12,442 nucleotides of DNA. Source: Hyphochytrium catenoides (lineage: Eukaryota > Sar > Hyphochytriomycetes > Hyphochytriales > Hyphochytriaceae). The position numbers and the translations under genes are program-made. Where the stretch lies: NCBI GenBank assembly GCA_900088475.1, contig FLMG01002751.1, forward strand, positions 1-12,442. The letters are read 5' to 3'. The notes beneath the pieces were generated by a model that saw nothing but the letters and a program-made list of their open reading frames with translations, did not search any database and was not told the DNA's origin. This document shows, one piece after another, positions 1 to 8,999 of the stretch. Within the stretch, counting starts at the first letter, position 1, and every line of letters starts with the position of its first letter.

Positions 1-52
1 AAGGATAGCCCTACACTCAAGCGGACCGTGAGTCTTTGTGGCTCTTCCTTAG

Positions 53-240
53 GAAACTCTTGGGCACGGAAGTGAAGCCAAAGTGGAACAATGGTTTGCG
101 CTTAGACGATTGACATTGGAGTGGGATCCGCTGCCATGGCGTTCATCAACTATCTTCGCAGTATTATCTGCATTATCCATGAGAGAGCTCCTCCCTCTCC
201 TTAGTATTACAAAGCAGGCCTCTTCCTGGGTGTGTCACGT
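53..240 (+). CDS. Possible internal exon of an F-box protein (partial gene)
   Basis: This is an open stretch from a pyrimidine-rich acceptor (TTCCTTAG ending at 52) to a GTAGGT donor at 241. Its in-frame translation contains the pattern LP-x(6)-FAVLSALSMRELLPLLSIT-K-x(3)-SSWV, which fits the N-terminal half of an F-box: the leading LP, the hydrophobic helix, and the LLxLLxxxK...W positions. F-box proteins bind SKP1 and present substrates to SCF ubiquitin ligases. The 5' part of the gene lies left of the window or in the first 27 bases. The downstream exon is unclear: acceptors near 298, 333 and 350 all give short tails. The reading frame also continues unspliced to 448, but that tail (ILLLCSCCWG) looks like non-coding pyrimidine tract. 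The resemblance is to a short degenerate motif, so the call is tentative. Confidence 0.3.
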
Positions 241-552
241 GGAGCAGGTAGGTGTATTAGCTCCTTGGCAGCTCGCCAAGTCCACATTTGTGGCTTCTAT
301 CGAAGTCTGCAATGTATCTCCGAGGCTACTGGAGCACCTAGTGACGGAGAAAGAAGGAGAACGAAGAGCTAGTGCCTTTAGCTGGTGCGAGGAGGGAGGG
401 CGGCGCTTCATTCTCCTTCTCTGCTCTTGCTGTTGGGGCAAATCTTGATTATGTGAAGCACCTCGTCTGCAGAAATCTTCATCTTCATCCAGACACCGCC
501 TGCACATATAATAATGGCAAAGATCATCAGACCGAAATTAGCAAATCAGCTA

Positions 553-755
553 TCAAATCCTCCAAAAGTATGAAGGAATCAAGGCCAGCGCCAACTCATG
601 CGTTGCACGAGAATAATACTGAGTTCCCAACCTAATCTTTTTCTGTTTTTCTCGTAGCCGCTAACGGCCTGGATTTTGACTTACCAAAGTAGAAGGAACT
701 TCTCTCGTCTTTTCTTCGTTTCTTGTTCTGTCATCGTCTGTCTGTCGGCCCGCAT
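553..755 (-). CDS. Possible small two-exon protein, 49 aa
   Basis: Two minus-strand segments join in phase. Exon 755-685 starts at ATG with MRADRQTMTEQETKKRREKF and ends at a perfect GTAAGT donor. Exon 631-553 follows the acceptor GATTAG, continues WLGTQYYSRATHELALALIP and stops at TGA 555-553. The N-terminus is strongly basic and the C-terminus hydrophobic. The family is not recognised. An alternative last exon lies at 499-408, after the good acceptor TATGTGCAG, and encodes GVWMKMKISADEVLHIIKIC plus nine more residues. It could be reached from a weak GTGCAA donor inside the second exon. The orientation fits the strand alternation of the window and would place this gene divergent from the gene starting at 1054, but that is context, not proof. 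Confidence 0.35.
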
Positions 756-1053
756 CGTCGGTCTCCTGTCTCCTCCTCTTCTGTCTCCTCTTCTACCACC
801 GCTGTGCTCATTGCTCGAGCTTCACCTTCTGCTTTCTGCTGTTTGGTGGGAAGGGGAAGAAATGTACTCTTAGCTAGAGAAAACCGCAGCGTCGATAATA
901 CGCGGTTAGTTCTACTGCTGCCGCAGGGAGGAGCCAGACCAGCAAGCCTGGCTGCAGTCTGGAACAGTTACACGGCCATTGTCTAGGGTCATGACATAGA
1001 GCGCCAAGAGACGCATGTGTGAGGTGGGCAATCTGTTGTTGGGCATCTAGGCT

Positions 1054-3374
1054 ATGAGAACCATGCGCCGCTATGAGCAGGAAGAACTGCATAGGTTCAT
1101 GAATGAGTCTTTGTGTCACCAGACCTATGATGACGACCAAGGGTCACAGTCCTCAGCTGTCCTTGAGCTCCTAGAGAATATAGACTTGAGTGCGATTCCC
1201 TCTGCCAGAGCTCAGCAGCATGGCCACTATCAAAGGAGTAGGACCAATCAGTCTCATGAGGACATTCTTCAGTTCCATGAGCAGATGGAAGTCTACCATC
1301 GCACCCGAGCGTCTTTTCCTCACGAGCTGCTCGGACAGCCTCCCTCGCCCAAGCGACCGCCCCTGCGCATCATCAAGCAGAAACCTCAGCAATCAGAACC
1401 GGAGAGTGCAGAGAATAATGAGAGCTTTGGTATGCCCACGTACTTCTTCTCCTCTTTCTCTCTCAGTTAATCTGCGTGCATTCACCCCAAAGCTTGCCTA
1501 CGGCCTAGATATCCGTAGAGCGGGAAGACTTGAATGCAAGAGTAATCCTTCTCAATCTACTAGCGGTCGTTTGCCGGTGACTTGGCACTCGACCTCATCA
1601 AGGCTGAGAATATTATCGGCATCTTAGTGTACCGACTCTACCCGGTCTATCCCTCTTTCTCTCTCTCTTGTGTCTCTCACTCTCTCTCCGCCTGTTAGCA
1701 CCTCGTCTCAGGGCTGTCAAGAGACATCATCGTCTGTACAGGCTCCCTGCCATGCCCGGTCTCCTTTCTCACCTTCCTCCTCTCTTCATCTCTGCAGTGA
1801 GCCTGCCAACCCATCCCATCAGGAACATCCAGTGCGAAAACAACGCTCCTGTGCACCTGTAAGGCCATCCTTAACCCTTGCTGAACCTCGGCACGATGCT
1901 AACCATGCTCTTTCGTAGCTTCCATCCCTCTGTAGACAACTCTCTCCTAAGCGGCCTATCCTTCTTCAGCGGAGAGACCGCTGTTGACCCCATTGTAGGT
2001 GCCAAGATACCGCGCTTTGTGAAAGGGCAACGAGACAGAGAGAGCTGTGAAATGTAACTCCTTCTCTCCCACTGCCTTTCAGTCCGATGCTGAGCGAATA
2101 GCCCAAGAGACAGCCAAGAAGAGGAAGAGCCAACAGCAGAAGGTATGCAGGACCCCAAAGAGATCGAGAATGGCCAAAACAGTCCGCAAACTTCTGCTTC
2201 CCTCATGTCTTGCGCTCCGTCTAGCTCAAGGAGTTCCAAGCACGTATCCAGCAGCGACTTAAGAGCACGGCTGCACCCAAACCAGAGCCAAAGAAAGCCT
2301 CTCAGGTGCCGGTAAGAACTCCTGGTCTTGGGAAGTCTCTTCTCACTCGGACTCACGTACATGCGGTCATCCTCCCAGCAAGCAAAAGTGGCATTCGGAC
2401 GGACTATAGAGAAGGCTGATCGCCGGGTTCTGCCAGTGGAGAAGAGTGCAGGCAGGATAAACAGTCAATCTTTACCCCGCGAGTATCTTGCCAGTTGTCT
2501 AAAGAGTTTCCCTTAGGGTCAGGGGATGTAGAAGATGATTTGAAGAAGAAGAAGGCAGAGGAGGAAGGCAAACCAGAAAGGATGGAGAATGAGGAGCTTA
2601 GCCTGGCAGAGCGCTTTTCCAAGGTAAAGTTCAACGTTCATCGCGACGAGACCTTCAAGGAGGCAACACTCTAGCTGACAAAATTCCATTTGAAGTTGGA
2701 GAAGCGAGTGGAGGAGTCTCGGAGGCTGCTGCTGAAGTATGTAGCAGGTGAGCTTCATATTGATGTCTCTTCTGCTATTGACTGTGCTCCTCAACACCAC
2801 GCTGCAGTAAAGCCTCAGGCGAAGCGCTTAGTCCGAGAGCCGGCGCTAAGTGCATCCTCAGCCCTGGCGAAGAAGGCAGCCAAAAGTGTCGAACGAGGTG
2901 CAGTCGCCGCTCCAAAGGCTGCAGGCTCCCTTAGCAAAGGGCAAGGCGACTCCTCAGCGACTGTAGCCAACAGCAACCTTGAGGTGGGAGGAGCTGATGC
3001 AAGGAGGATAGCTGCTGAGAGGAAGTGAGTGGCACAGTATCCCCTTAACGCTTCATTACCCTATACTGATGTCCACTCCATCTCTAAAGGTCTTCATCAC
3101 GGCCCGGTCTAGGCCCCAAGAGTCGAGTGAAGAGTAAGTAAAGAAGACCGAACTTACGCTTAGGCGGCTCTGCTGATCACACGTTCAACAGACCTCACTA
3201 AGGGCGAGCGACACCTGGAGAAAAAGGGACCAAGAAAAGCTTTCCAAGCGGCTCTGGACGCAATGATTGACGCCGTCCAGGTATCAAAATCTGCTGTAAG
3301 AGCATAGGATATGGAGCTTAGTGATCCCATTGCAGACCGAGGCGATTGAGTTGAAGAAGGAGAGCACGTCTTGA
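1054..3374 (+). CDS. Uncharacterised Lys/Glu-rich protein, about 482 aa, 14 exons
   Basis: No family was recognised. Phase-consistent exons are 1054-1429, 1467-1576, 1699-1735, 1798-1858, 1919-1994, 2083-2142, 2231-2311, 2379-2435, 2495-2623, 2675-2747, 2808-3024, 3090-3133, 3192-3280 and 3336-3374. All introns are GT-AG. The start is the first ATG after an in-frame TAG at 1048. The N-terminal exon is polar and acidic, with a proline-rich stretch near residue 90. The centre has charged helical segments (ERIAQETAKKRKSQQQK, then EFQARIQQRLK; LTKFHLKLEKRVEESRRLLL) that suggest coiled coil. An Ala/Lys-rich linker follows, then a basic C-terminus ending AFQAALDAMIDAVQTEAIEL plus KKESTS. Exons 5-14 are well supported apart from two weak junctions: the exon 5 donor could be GTGAAA at 2019 instead of GTAGGT at 1995, and the donor at 2436 is poor. 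Exons 2-3 are the least certain; another frame at 1563-1619 (FAGDLALDLIKAENIIGIL) is also open. A nuclear or cytoskeletal scaffold is possible, but this is a guess. Confidence 0.7.
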
Positions 3375-3539
3375 AATCGAGCATGGCAGTTTGAAAGTGG
3401 ATCTGTGGGAGGCGAGGCTAAGAGTTCCCGCTGGGCCGAGACAGCGGCCCCTTAGAACTTTGTATTGACTGTATATGTACTCTACCCTCAGAGCTAGAAT
3501 GTCTCTGACTAAATTAGCGGAGAGCAATGATTCCGCTTA

Positions 3540-5897
3540 CTATGTGAATAGATAATTTGTCATGCGCGAGCGGCCCCTGCGCACAAGCTCGTGAGCTGGT
3601 CCGAGCGCTTCAAAGATCTGGAGTAATAGCTTTTGAGCCGCATTTTCATTCCAGCTGCGATCTCTCTTCAGTAGCTGTAGAAGAAGAGACCGCAAAAAAA
3701 TAGCGGAATGGACGGTCAGGTCCTCCTCTGTCAACGAGAGCTTTACAGACTTAGGACCGTACCTCTATGCCTTGGTCTATTGCCTCCTCATATCTGTGCT
3801 CATGGAAGAGGGCAAGTGCTAACTGGTGGCGGCTATCATGGTCAGCAGGGTTGGCTTGAACTTTCTGCTGCAGTTCTTTGACCTTCTCACTATCCAGACC
3901 TGCACCAGCGTTTGTCAGTGGCAGTCCCGACCCCACACGTTCGCTGCGGCCCCCCTTTTCGCCATGTTCGACTGATGTGCGCATCGCATGTCCTTTGGAA
4001 GGCAATATGACAGCCGGAGATTACCTGCGCCTTGCGCCTCGAGCTCAATGGCCGTCACAGTCTGGGCGACCTCTGGATAAAATTTCATCTCAGGAGAATA
4101 TCTGGAGCATGGCTGACGTTAGGGAAGTGGTTTTACATCGATAAGAGGGGGAGAGTGAGAGAAGGAGTGCTTACTTTTTCCGAATATCTCGGCATATCTC
4201 CCGAGCTGCCTCATCCTGTCCTGCGGCTGCCGCTACACGTGCTTTGGAACAAAAGGATGCAAGCAGACAGTGTCAGCGGTAGTAGGAGGCAGAACATTGT
4301 CTGGAAAGGAATATTGGCGCAGACCTAGGCCAGCAAGTGCTTGCGCTGCCAGATCTTTGTCAACAGGACTCTTCTCTTCTGCTGTTGCGATAACCTCCTT
4401 GTAAATTGCTGCCGCCTCCTCAAACTTCTGCTCTGACGCTAGCTGCACACATAGATCTTCAGCATTATGTAGGCAGCGCAGAGCCGTGTAAGAGCCCCAT
4501 ACAACGGTCAGCAAGCAGTGTACCTGATGCGCCTTCTTTATTTTACCGACGGGAGACTCTGCGTCGGTGTAGCCAACAAGGCGAGTGAGGTTCTCAACAA
4601 AGGTCTTCAAGACTGCTTCTGTCTGTAGACCCTTGAACGTGTCCACCATCCGACCCTACGTATCAAGAAGGCGGCAGCATTGACATAAATCAACTACGCC
4701 CAAAGTAGTCGAAGGACAGCAAAGGTCATCCACAAATAATAATAGAGAGACAGACAAGGGTAAGCGGCAGTATGGACAGGAATGAGCAACCAAAATAAAA
4801 GAAGCGGGCCAGCAGACGAAGCTTTGGCATTCAAGACGTACAGAATCAGAGATCGACTAAGTCATGCGACGGCTGAAAAGCTGACAAACAGACAAGGCTA
4901 GAAGAGAACCGCACACTGACCTGATATAGACCAAAGACGGTCGGCAAGCTGTCAAACACGAGCAAACCGTCAGTTGCGCTACTAGCGGTCATGGAGGGCA
5001 TGGGCAGGCAGTAGATAAGGAAAAAGAAAAAAACAGAGAGCTTCTCCAACCTTTGCACTTGCAGCCGCATCGCTAAGTCCTGGTTCTGGTCTACGTCTAA
5101 CTTGGCCAACCTCACCCTACACCGTTGAGTTAATTGAGGATGTTGCCATCTCAAGACTTACGTCTAAAGTCACCTACCACCCGCCGGATTTCTTCACCAG
5201 AGATTCCAGCATTGGTCCAAGCTTCTTGCAAGGATCACACCACCTACACGCCCACCAGCAACAGCCAAGTAAGGAAGGTTGACGATCACAATGAGTACAA
5301 CTTGAAGGAGGGAGGTCTTACTCTGCATGGCAGTCCAGGATAACCTGAAAGGGTCAGATACATAGCAAAAGTCAGCGTAAACGATTTTCATCATAAATAC
5401 TATACTTCAAGCGTAACATTACCGGCACAGGACAGTCCAGGACCAGCTGCGCGAAGTTGCTCATGTCGACATCGACGATCCAGTTGCCAGCAAGAGGCTT
5501 CGGGGCTGTTATAGAGCGTCCGACATGGGGTGTTCAGAACGACGAAGTCTCATATATCCTTCGGTGCCGGCGTTACTAAAAATTCAAGCTTACCCGCGGG
5601 CGTTCCGCCTCCTGCTGGCGCTGCTGCTGGGGAGCCTTCGCCTGCTCTAGGCTCAGCGAAAAGCCTTGTGCTTGTGGTATATTGGCGTGTGCATAGCAGC
5701 ACCAATTGACGGCTCTGTGGGGCAGCCAAAGCGGTCGAGGGACTTCTGAGAGCCAAAAAGGCAATCCGACCAGATGGATGCGAACCGCGCGATTGCAAGG
5801 AAAGCCCTTCTCCAGCTATTGGAAGACCAGAGCGTCGCTGGTGTCGCTGCAGCACTCTTCCGAGGGTACGATAAGCAAGCCTGCCGCCAACTGCCAT
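3540..5897 (-). CDS. Mitochondrial CnoX/YbbN-like thioredoxin-TPR protein, 411 aa
   Basis: Twelve exons join in phase: 5897-5594, 5505-5423, 5344-5322, 5243-5178, 5116-5051, 4948-4921, 4655-4524, 4442-4325, 4241-4175, 4101-4025, 3899-3763 and 3674-3540. Residues 1-73 form an Arg/Leu/Ser-rich, acid-poor presequence ending TRQY|TTSTRLF, which matches an R-3 mitochondrial processing site. A thioredoxin fold follows (about 110-220) with the active site WCDPC at 138-142, the strand LAKLDVDQNQ and the cis-proline motif SLPT (Pro183). A TPR region covers about 225-411 (KIKKAHQLASEQKFEEAAA; ALAGLARVAAAAGQDEAARE; the block VQANPADHDSRHQLALAL; RDRSWNENAAQKLLLQIFEA). This order, and especially the ANPADHxxR and RDRSWNxxAAxxxLLxxFEAxG blocks, is characteristic of alphaproteobacterial CnoX (YbbN), a holdase-redoxin that cooperates with GroEL and DnaK. 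A mitochondrial, endosymbiont-derived role in protecting clients for Hsp60/Hsp70 is inferred. The middle residues of the active site are DP rather than the usual GP. The ATG at 5897 is the first in frame, and the longer upstream open frame has only TTG. Confidence 0.93.
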
Positions 5898-6698
5898 GAT
5901 TTGCTGTTCAGGACGATTGTCCTTCCTAGAACCTTCTATGCCAGACTGTGTCAACGCAAATCAAGGAAGCTCAAAGAGAGCTCAAGTTCTCTTACAGGCC
6001 CGATCGGCGCTATAAAGCAAGAGGCTGCTTGCTTTTGAAGCTTGGAACTTGTTTGAGCTCCTCCGTTCATCGCGAGGCACTTCTTTCTCCTTGCTCTTGA
6101 GCTCACAGGACAGCAAACAATTGGCGAGGCGGAGGATTCGCACTCTCTTCCTTCTTTTCTCCCTTCCTAGGGCTCTCTCGCTTCTATTGCTTTACACAGA
6201 GAGACTAGAATTCGCAACCAGAGTTTCGGATGCTGAATCGGACCTTTGACATTCTTGACTAGCCCCACCATATGTAGCCTCATTCGTAATATGGCCTTCA
6301 AAACTGTCATTCTTGGGTTTGACGAATTGCGTCTAAGTAAGGATTATACGCTTAAGATCATAATAGGCTTAATGGCGCTAGCGAGAATGACTGTCTTACA
6401 TTGTCTCAATATTACATAGGTAAGTCACAAACTCTGAACAAATCAGGGTTAGGGTTAAGGGTGTTGCTCTCCAGGAGCAGAGAGACAGTAGAAGAGAGAC
6501 AGCGGAATAACGGCAATCAGAAGCTCAGTCAACCTGGCATCTTCCCCTTCCTTTCATCATCCCACCACATCATCAATCATCAGTCAGAAGCTGCACTTCC
6601 ACTTGTCATTTACAGAGTAAACCTTCACCTTCGTGTCGAAAGCTCACTTGACGACCTTCGTTAGGCGATTGCTAATTCATCTGCACGCGGAAGACTAG
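5898..6698. other. Intergenic region between divergent CnoX-like and GGACT genes
   Basis: About 800 bp separate the two start codons. The part from 6050 to 6250 is pyrimidine-rich on the plus strand and stays open for 66 codons, but it has no start context, homology or plausible splice partners. The region also carries a degenerate telomere-type motif at 6445-6461. No convincing gene or RNA was found, so it probably holds the two promoters and 5' leaders. Confidence 0.4.
6445..6461 (+). promoter_or_regulatory. Telomere-like (telo-box) motif AGGGTTAGGGTTAAGGG
   Basis: Two adjacent AGGGTTA-type units and a partial third are read directly, about 240 bp upstream of the GGACT start codon. In plants and some algae the telo-box (AAACCCTA or its complement) is a promoter element of housekeeping genes. 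Whether it works that way here is unknown. It could also be a short interstitial telomeric remnant or chance. Confidence 0.25.
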
Positions 6699-7280
6699 AT
6701 GGCGCTACCCGCAGTTGCTGCCCTCGCTCAGCGGCACCATCTCTTCGTCTATGGCACCCTAAAGCAGGGTTTCACCAACTACCAGTTCTACCTTTCTAAA
6801 GCGGTTGCGAGAGGGGGCTCGACCTTCATCGCAAAAGGTACTGACATGTGCTTAGGCTTCGTCGCTCAACCATGACTATCTAACCTTTCCTTACTAGGGA
6901 ATACGATGGACCTGTTTCCCTTAGTTGTCGGGGAGCTACAGGGAAAGAATCGGAGCATTCCTTATCTCCTGTTTATGAAAGGATTGGGACATCATGTTGA
7001 GGGAGAGATCTACGAAGTTGATGACGCAACACTTGCAGCCTTAGACGTCTTGGAAGGATTGTCCTCTGGTCATTATTTCCGTGACACTGTCCCTGTAGTA
7101 AGGAAGAATGATGGAGCGGTAATAGACTGCCAGATCTACTTTCGCAAACCAGTCCCGGAGCTCCTTGCATTGCCAGTCCAGCAAGTCTACAGCGATGAAC
7201 TTCATGCTCTCTATAGACCCCCACGCCCCGAGCCAGATCCCACTATCCTCTCCCTCATTGAGGGCCAGGTGCCTGCTTGA
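6699..7280 (+). CDS. GGACT: Gamma-glutamylaminecyclotransferase (GGACT/AIG2-like), 173 aa
   Basis: Two exons, 6699-6837 and 6898-7280, flank a 60-nt intron with a CTAAC branch site. The family folds as a small beta-barrel and converts gamma-glutamyl-epsilon-lysine and related gamma-glutamylamines to 5-oxoproline and the free amine, clearing isopeptides left by transglutaminase-crosslinked protein. Seen here: the glycine-loop motif VYGTLKQG (residues 17-24), FPLVVGE at 53-59, IPYLLF at 67-72, VEGEIYEVDD at 80-89, and ALDVLEG at 94-100, where Glu99 sits at the family's catalytic glutamate. The order PLV...GE...IP(W/Y)LL...VEGE(V/I)Y matches animal GGACT rather than glutathione-specific ChaC enzymes. 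No signal peptide is evident, so it is probably cytosolic. Its 3' end faces the SFT2 gene 133 bp away. The start is the only ATG upstream of the VYGTLK block in this frame. Confidence 0.95.
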
Positions 7281-7413
7281 AGGCTCCCGCGGAAGTCGAG
7301 CCCTAGGAGATGTATACAACTGTACTGGTAATACTGTTGATACCAGTACCTGAATTTCTTGTCCTACATTTCACGTAGTCGTATAATATACAGGTTGAGC
7401 GCGATGATAATCC

Positions 7414-8343
7414 TCAGCCTTGCATCCGCGATGCTGCTTTTGTGACACAACCTTTTAAGATTGTTCTTCCGTAGGGTACATAGCTTGCTCCGTACCACAG
7501 CATCGCAACGTACTGGACAAATACCAAGAGCAATATAATAAACGATAACCGCGGGGGAATGAACCACGCCACGATCAGGACCACGAACATCGTAGACAGC
7601 CAAATTATGCATGCCACACGCCGAACAGGCATAAACATGACCTTTAGTTGCTGTGCTGGGCCTACCAGTAAGGCGGAGCTAGCGATTGCAATAACATTGC
7701 CTAAGAAGTAGAGCAACGCGAAAGCCCAGACCTGCGAGAATCACAGAAGTCGACACGGTTATGCACGATAAACAAAATGGCATCATAGGCTCAAAACGTG
7801 TACCTTTCGATGCCGACTGTGCAGTGAGAAGGATGCGGCAAAATTGAGTAGGCCACTTAGAACGTAGCACGCAATGCTTGCCTGCAGGCGCTGCTTGTAA
7901 CTTAGACCGCAAGTGATAGGCTTATTGGAAAGCATTGACGTCTCCTCTTCTGATGGTGCTTCAGTTGCTGACCCACTTTGAGGCTTTTTGCCCATCAATC
8001 CTTGGGCTTTTCTCTTAGCCTCTTGCAGAACACCCCCAGTGCCTTCCTCTACTTTGCTTTGGCCATTGCCTTCATCTTGGTCGACAGGGCGCACCACATT
8101 GAGGACAGAGGTGCGTACAGTATTGCTCATACTGGTCAGACCACCTCTTGCTTTCGCCAGCAACGACTTCTCCTCAGCGTTATTGCTGTCCGGAGATCCT
8201 TCTTCCCTTGCCGAGGGCTCCTCCAGTTTTTGATGTGATCCAAATTTACTTCGCCCTTCCTCAACTCTTTCTAGAGCTTTCTGGGTCAATGATCCAGCTG
8301 CACTTTTAGCACTCTCTGCATGCTTCTTTAGCGAGTCCAACAT
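7414..8343 (-). CDS. SFT2: SFT2 family Golgi vesicle-transport membrane protein, 285 aa
   Basis: Two exons, 8343-7804 and 7731-7414, join in phase across a 72-nt intron. SFT2 proteins are four-helix membrane proteins that help retrograde vesicles fuse with the Golgi (the yeast homologue acts with Sed5). Membrane segments lie at about 154-176, 182-204, 218-238 and 242-262. Diagnostic family blocks are LSYKQRL before helix 1, FALLYFLGN in helix 2, the loop LLVGPAQQLKVMF, and the C-terminal LWYGASYVPYGR (258-269). The first 145 residues are a long hydrophilic cytosolic extension, rich in Lys, Glu, Ser and Gly, with an amphipathic start (MLDSLKKHAESAKSAAGSL); many SFT2 proteins have a shorter one. 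The ATG at 8343 is used because the in-frame extension upstream offers only GTG. The gene converges with GGACT. Confidence 0.94.
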
Positions 8344-8506
8344 CTTTTCCACCTATGACTCACCCACTCGTCCGCCGCAACCACAAATGAGCCTCACAGG
8401 CTCTGTCCGATTGACTCAGGTGTGGGCCGGTTTTGCTGTAGCGACTTAGCGGTGGAGCGGTACTTCTGGTAGCAATCTCGACTCATCCACAGGACTGCCG
8501 ACGCCG

Positions 8507-8847
8507 ATGTGGGCTGACCCAGGAAGCAAGACCTTGACTTCGAAGCTTGAGATTGGTACTGTACAGCTCGAACTTCATCTTCTGAGTTATCGGTTCTTGG
8601 AGAGCTCTGTCAATGCGTTTCTCTGTTCCGATGATCGTCCCACCAGAAGCCGTATTTATGACAATCTCAAATCTCAAATTAGCAATTTAGGGTCGGGTAG
8701 GCGCCCTATAAGATTATTGCTCTATTTTCTTACCTCTTTCTTTTTCCTCCCATCCACCCTTACGATATGCAATCAGTTATCAGTTGGAGTGTAGGGCGGC
8801 CGTTAACGGTGAAATGGCTAAGAAAATTCGTTGTGAAAATACCATAG
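8507..8847 (+). CDS. Possible small two-exon protein, 86 aa
   Basis: Exon 8507-8696 starts at ATG (MWADPGSKTLTSKLEIG) and ends at a GTAGGC donor. An 80-nt intron with a strong T/C-rich tract ends in AATCAG. Exon 8777-8847 continues in phase (VISWSVGRPLTVKWLRKFVV) and stops at TAG. The product would be a small, C-terminally basic protein of no recognised family. An exon start at 8492 is also possible. The opposite strand is open over the same bases (8677-8483, including KMKFELYSTNLKLRS), so the strand is not settled. The intron signals are the best evidence for the plus strand. Confidence 0.25.
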
Positions 8848-8857
8848 TTCTGCTGTA

Positions 8858-8894
8858 CAGTCGTACATCTCGTACCTGACTGATAAAGTATCAG
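8858..8894. other. Overlapping small hairpins
   Basis: CAGTC-GTAC (8858-8866) can pair with GTAC-CT-GACTG (8872-8882) around the loop ATCTC with a 2-nt bulge. The next inverted repeat, CTGATA-AAG-TATCAG (8880-8894), is perfect and shares three bases with the first stem, so the two full stems exclude each other. A role as terminator, RNA element or protein-binding site cannot be judged. Confidence 0.3.
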
Positions 8895-8999
8895 CAATGT
8901 AGAACTCATTAGTAAGAATAATTCCTAAAGTATAGCATTCTATCAGAGATACTGTAGCGATGCCATCTGTCCTCATCGTCTCTGTCTCTGTGATGAAAG

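Noticed and set aside
28-52. A 25-nt intron (GTGAGT...CCTTAG) joining KDSPTLKRT to the F-box-like exon.
   Set aside because: It is shorter than any other intron supported here. Bases 1-52 may simply be the end of a longer intron.
514-986. Plus-strand chain 514-567, 658-688, 874-986 starting MAKIIRPKLANQLSNPPK.
   Set aside because: It joins in phase but needs a weak GTAGAA donor and a 185-nt intron, overlaps a minus-strand candidate with better splice sites, and breaks the strand alternation seen elsewhere.
1871-2362. Minus-strand open frame of 163 codons.
   Set aside because: It is the longest unspliced frame in the area but lies opposite several phase-consistent plus-strand exons, and its translation has no recognisable features.
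4846-5154. Continuous minus-strand frame of 102 codons through two CnoX exons.
   Set aside because: Read-through inserts a Phe-rich stretch between the VQ and SLPT parts of the thioredoxin fold. Removing the intron 5050-4949 restores the family sequence.
5706-6038. Plus-strand open frame of 110 codons.
   Set aside because: It is antisense to the presequence exon of the CnoX-like gene and to its upstream region, with no splice partners or homology.
6049-6249. Plus-strand 66-codon frame rich in Leu, Ser and Arg.
   Set aside because: Its composition follows a pyrimidine-rich tract, and there is no start context, domain or splice signal.
8483-8677. Minus-strand frame with KMKFELYSTNLKLRS.
   Set aside because: It has no ATG start and no clear upstream exon. 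The plus strand has better intron signals over the same bases.
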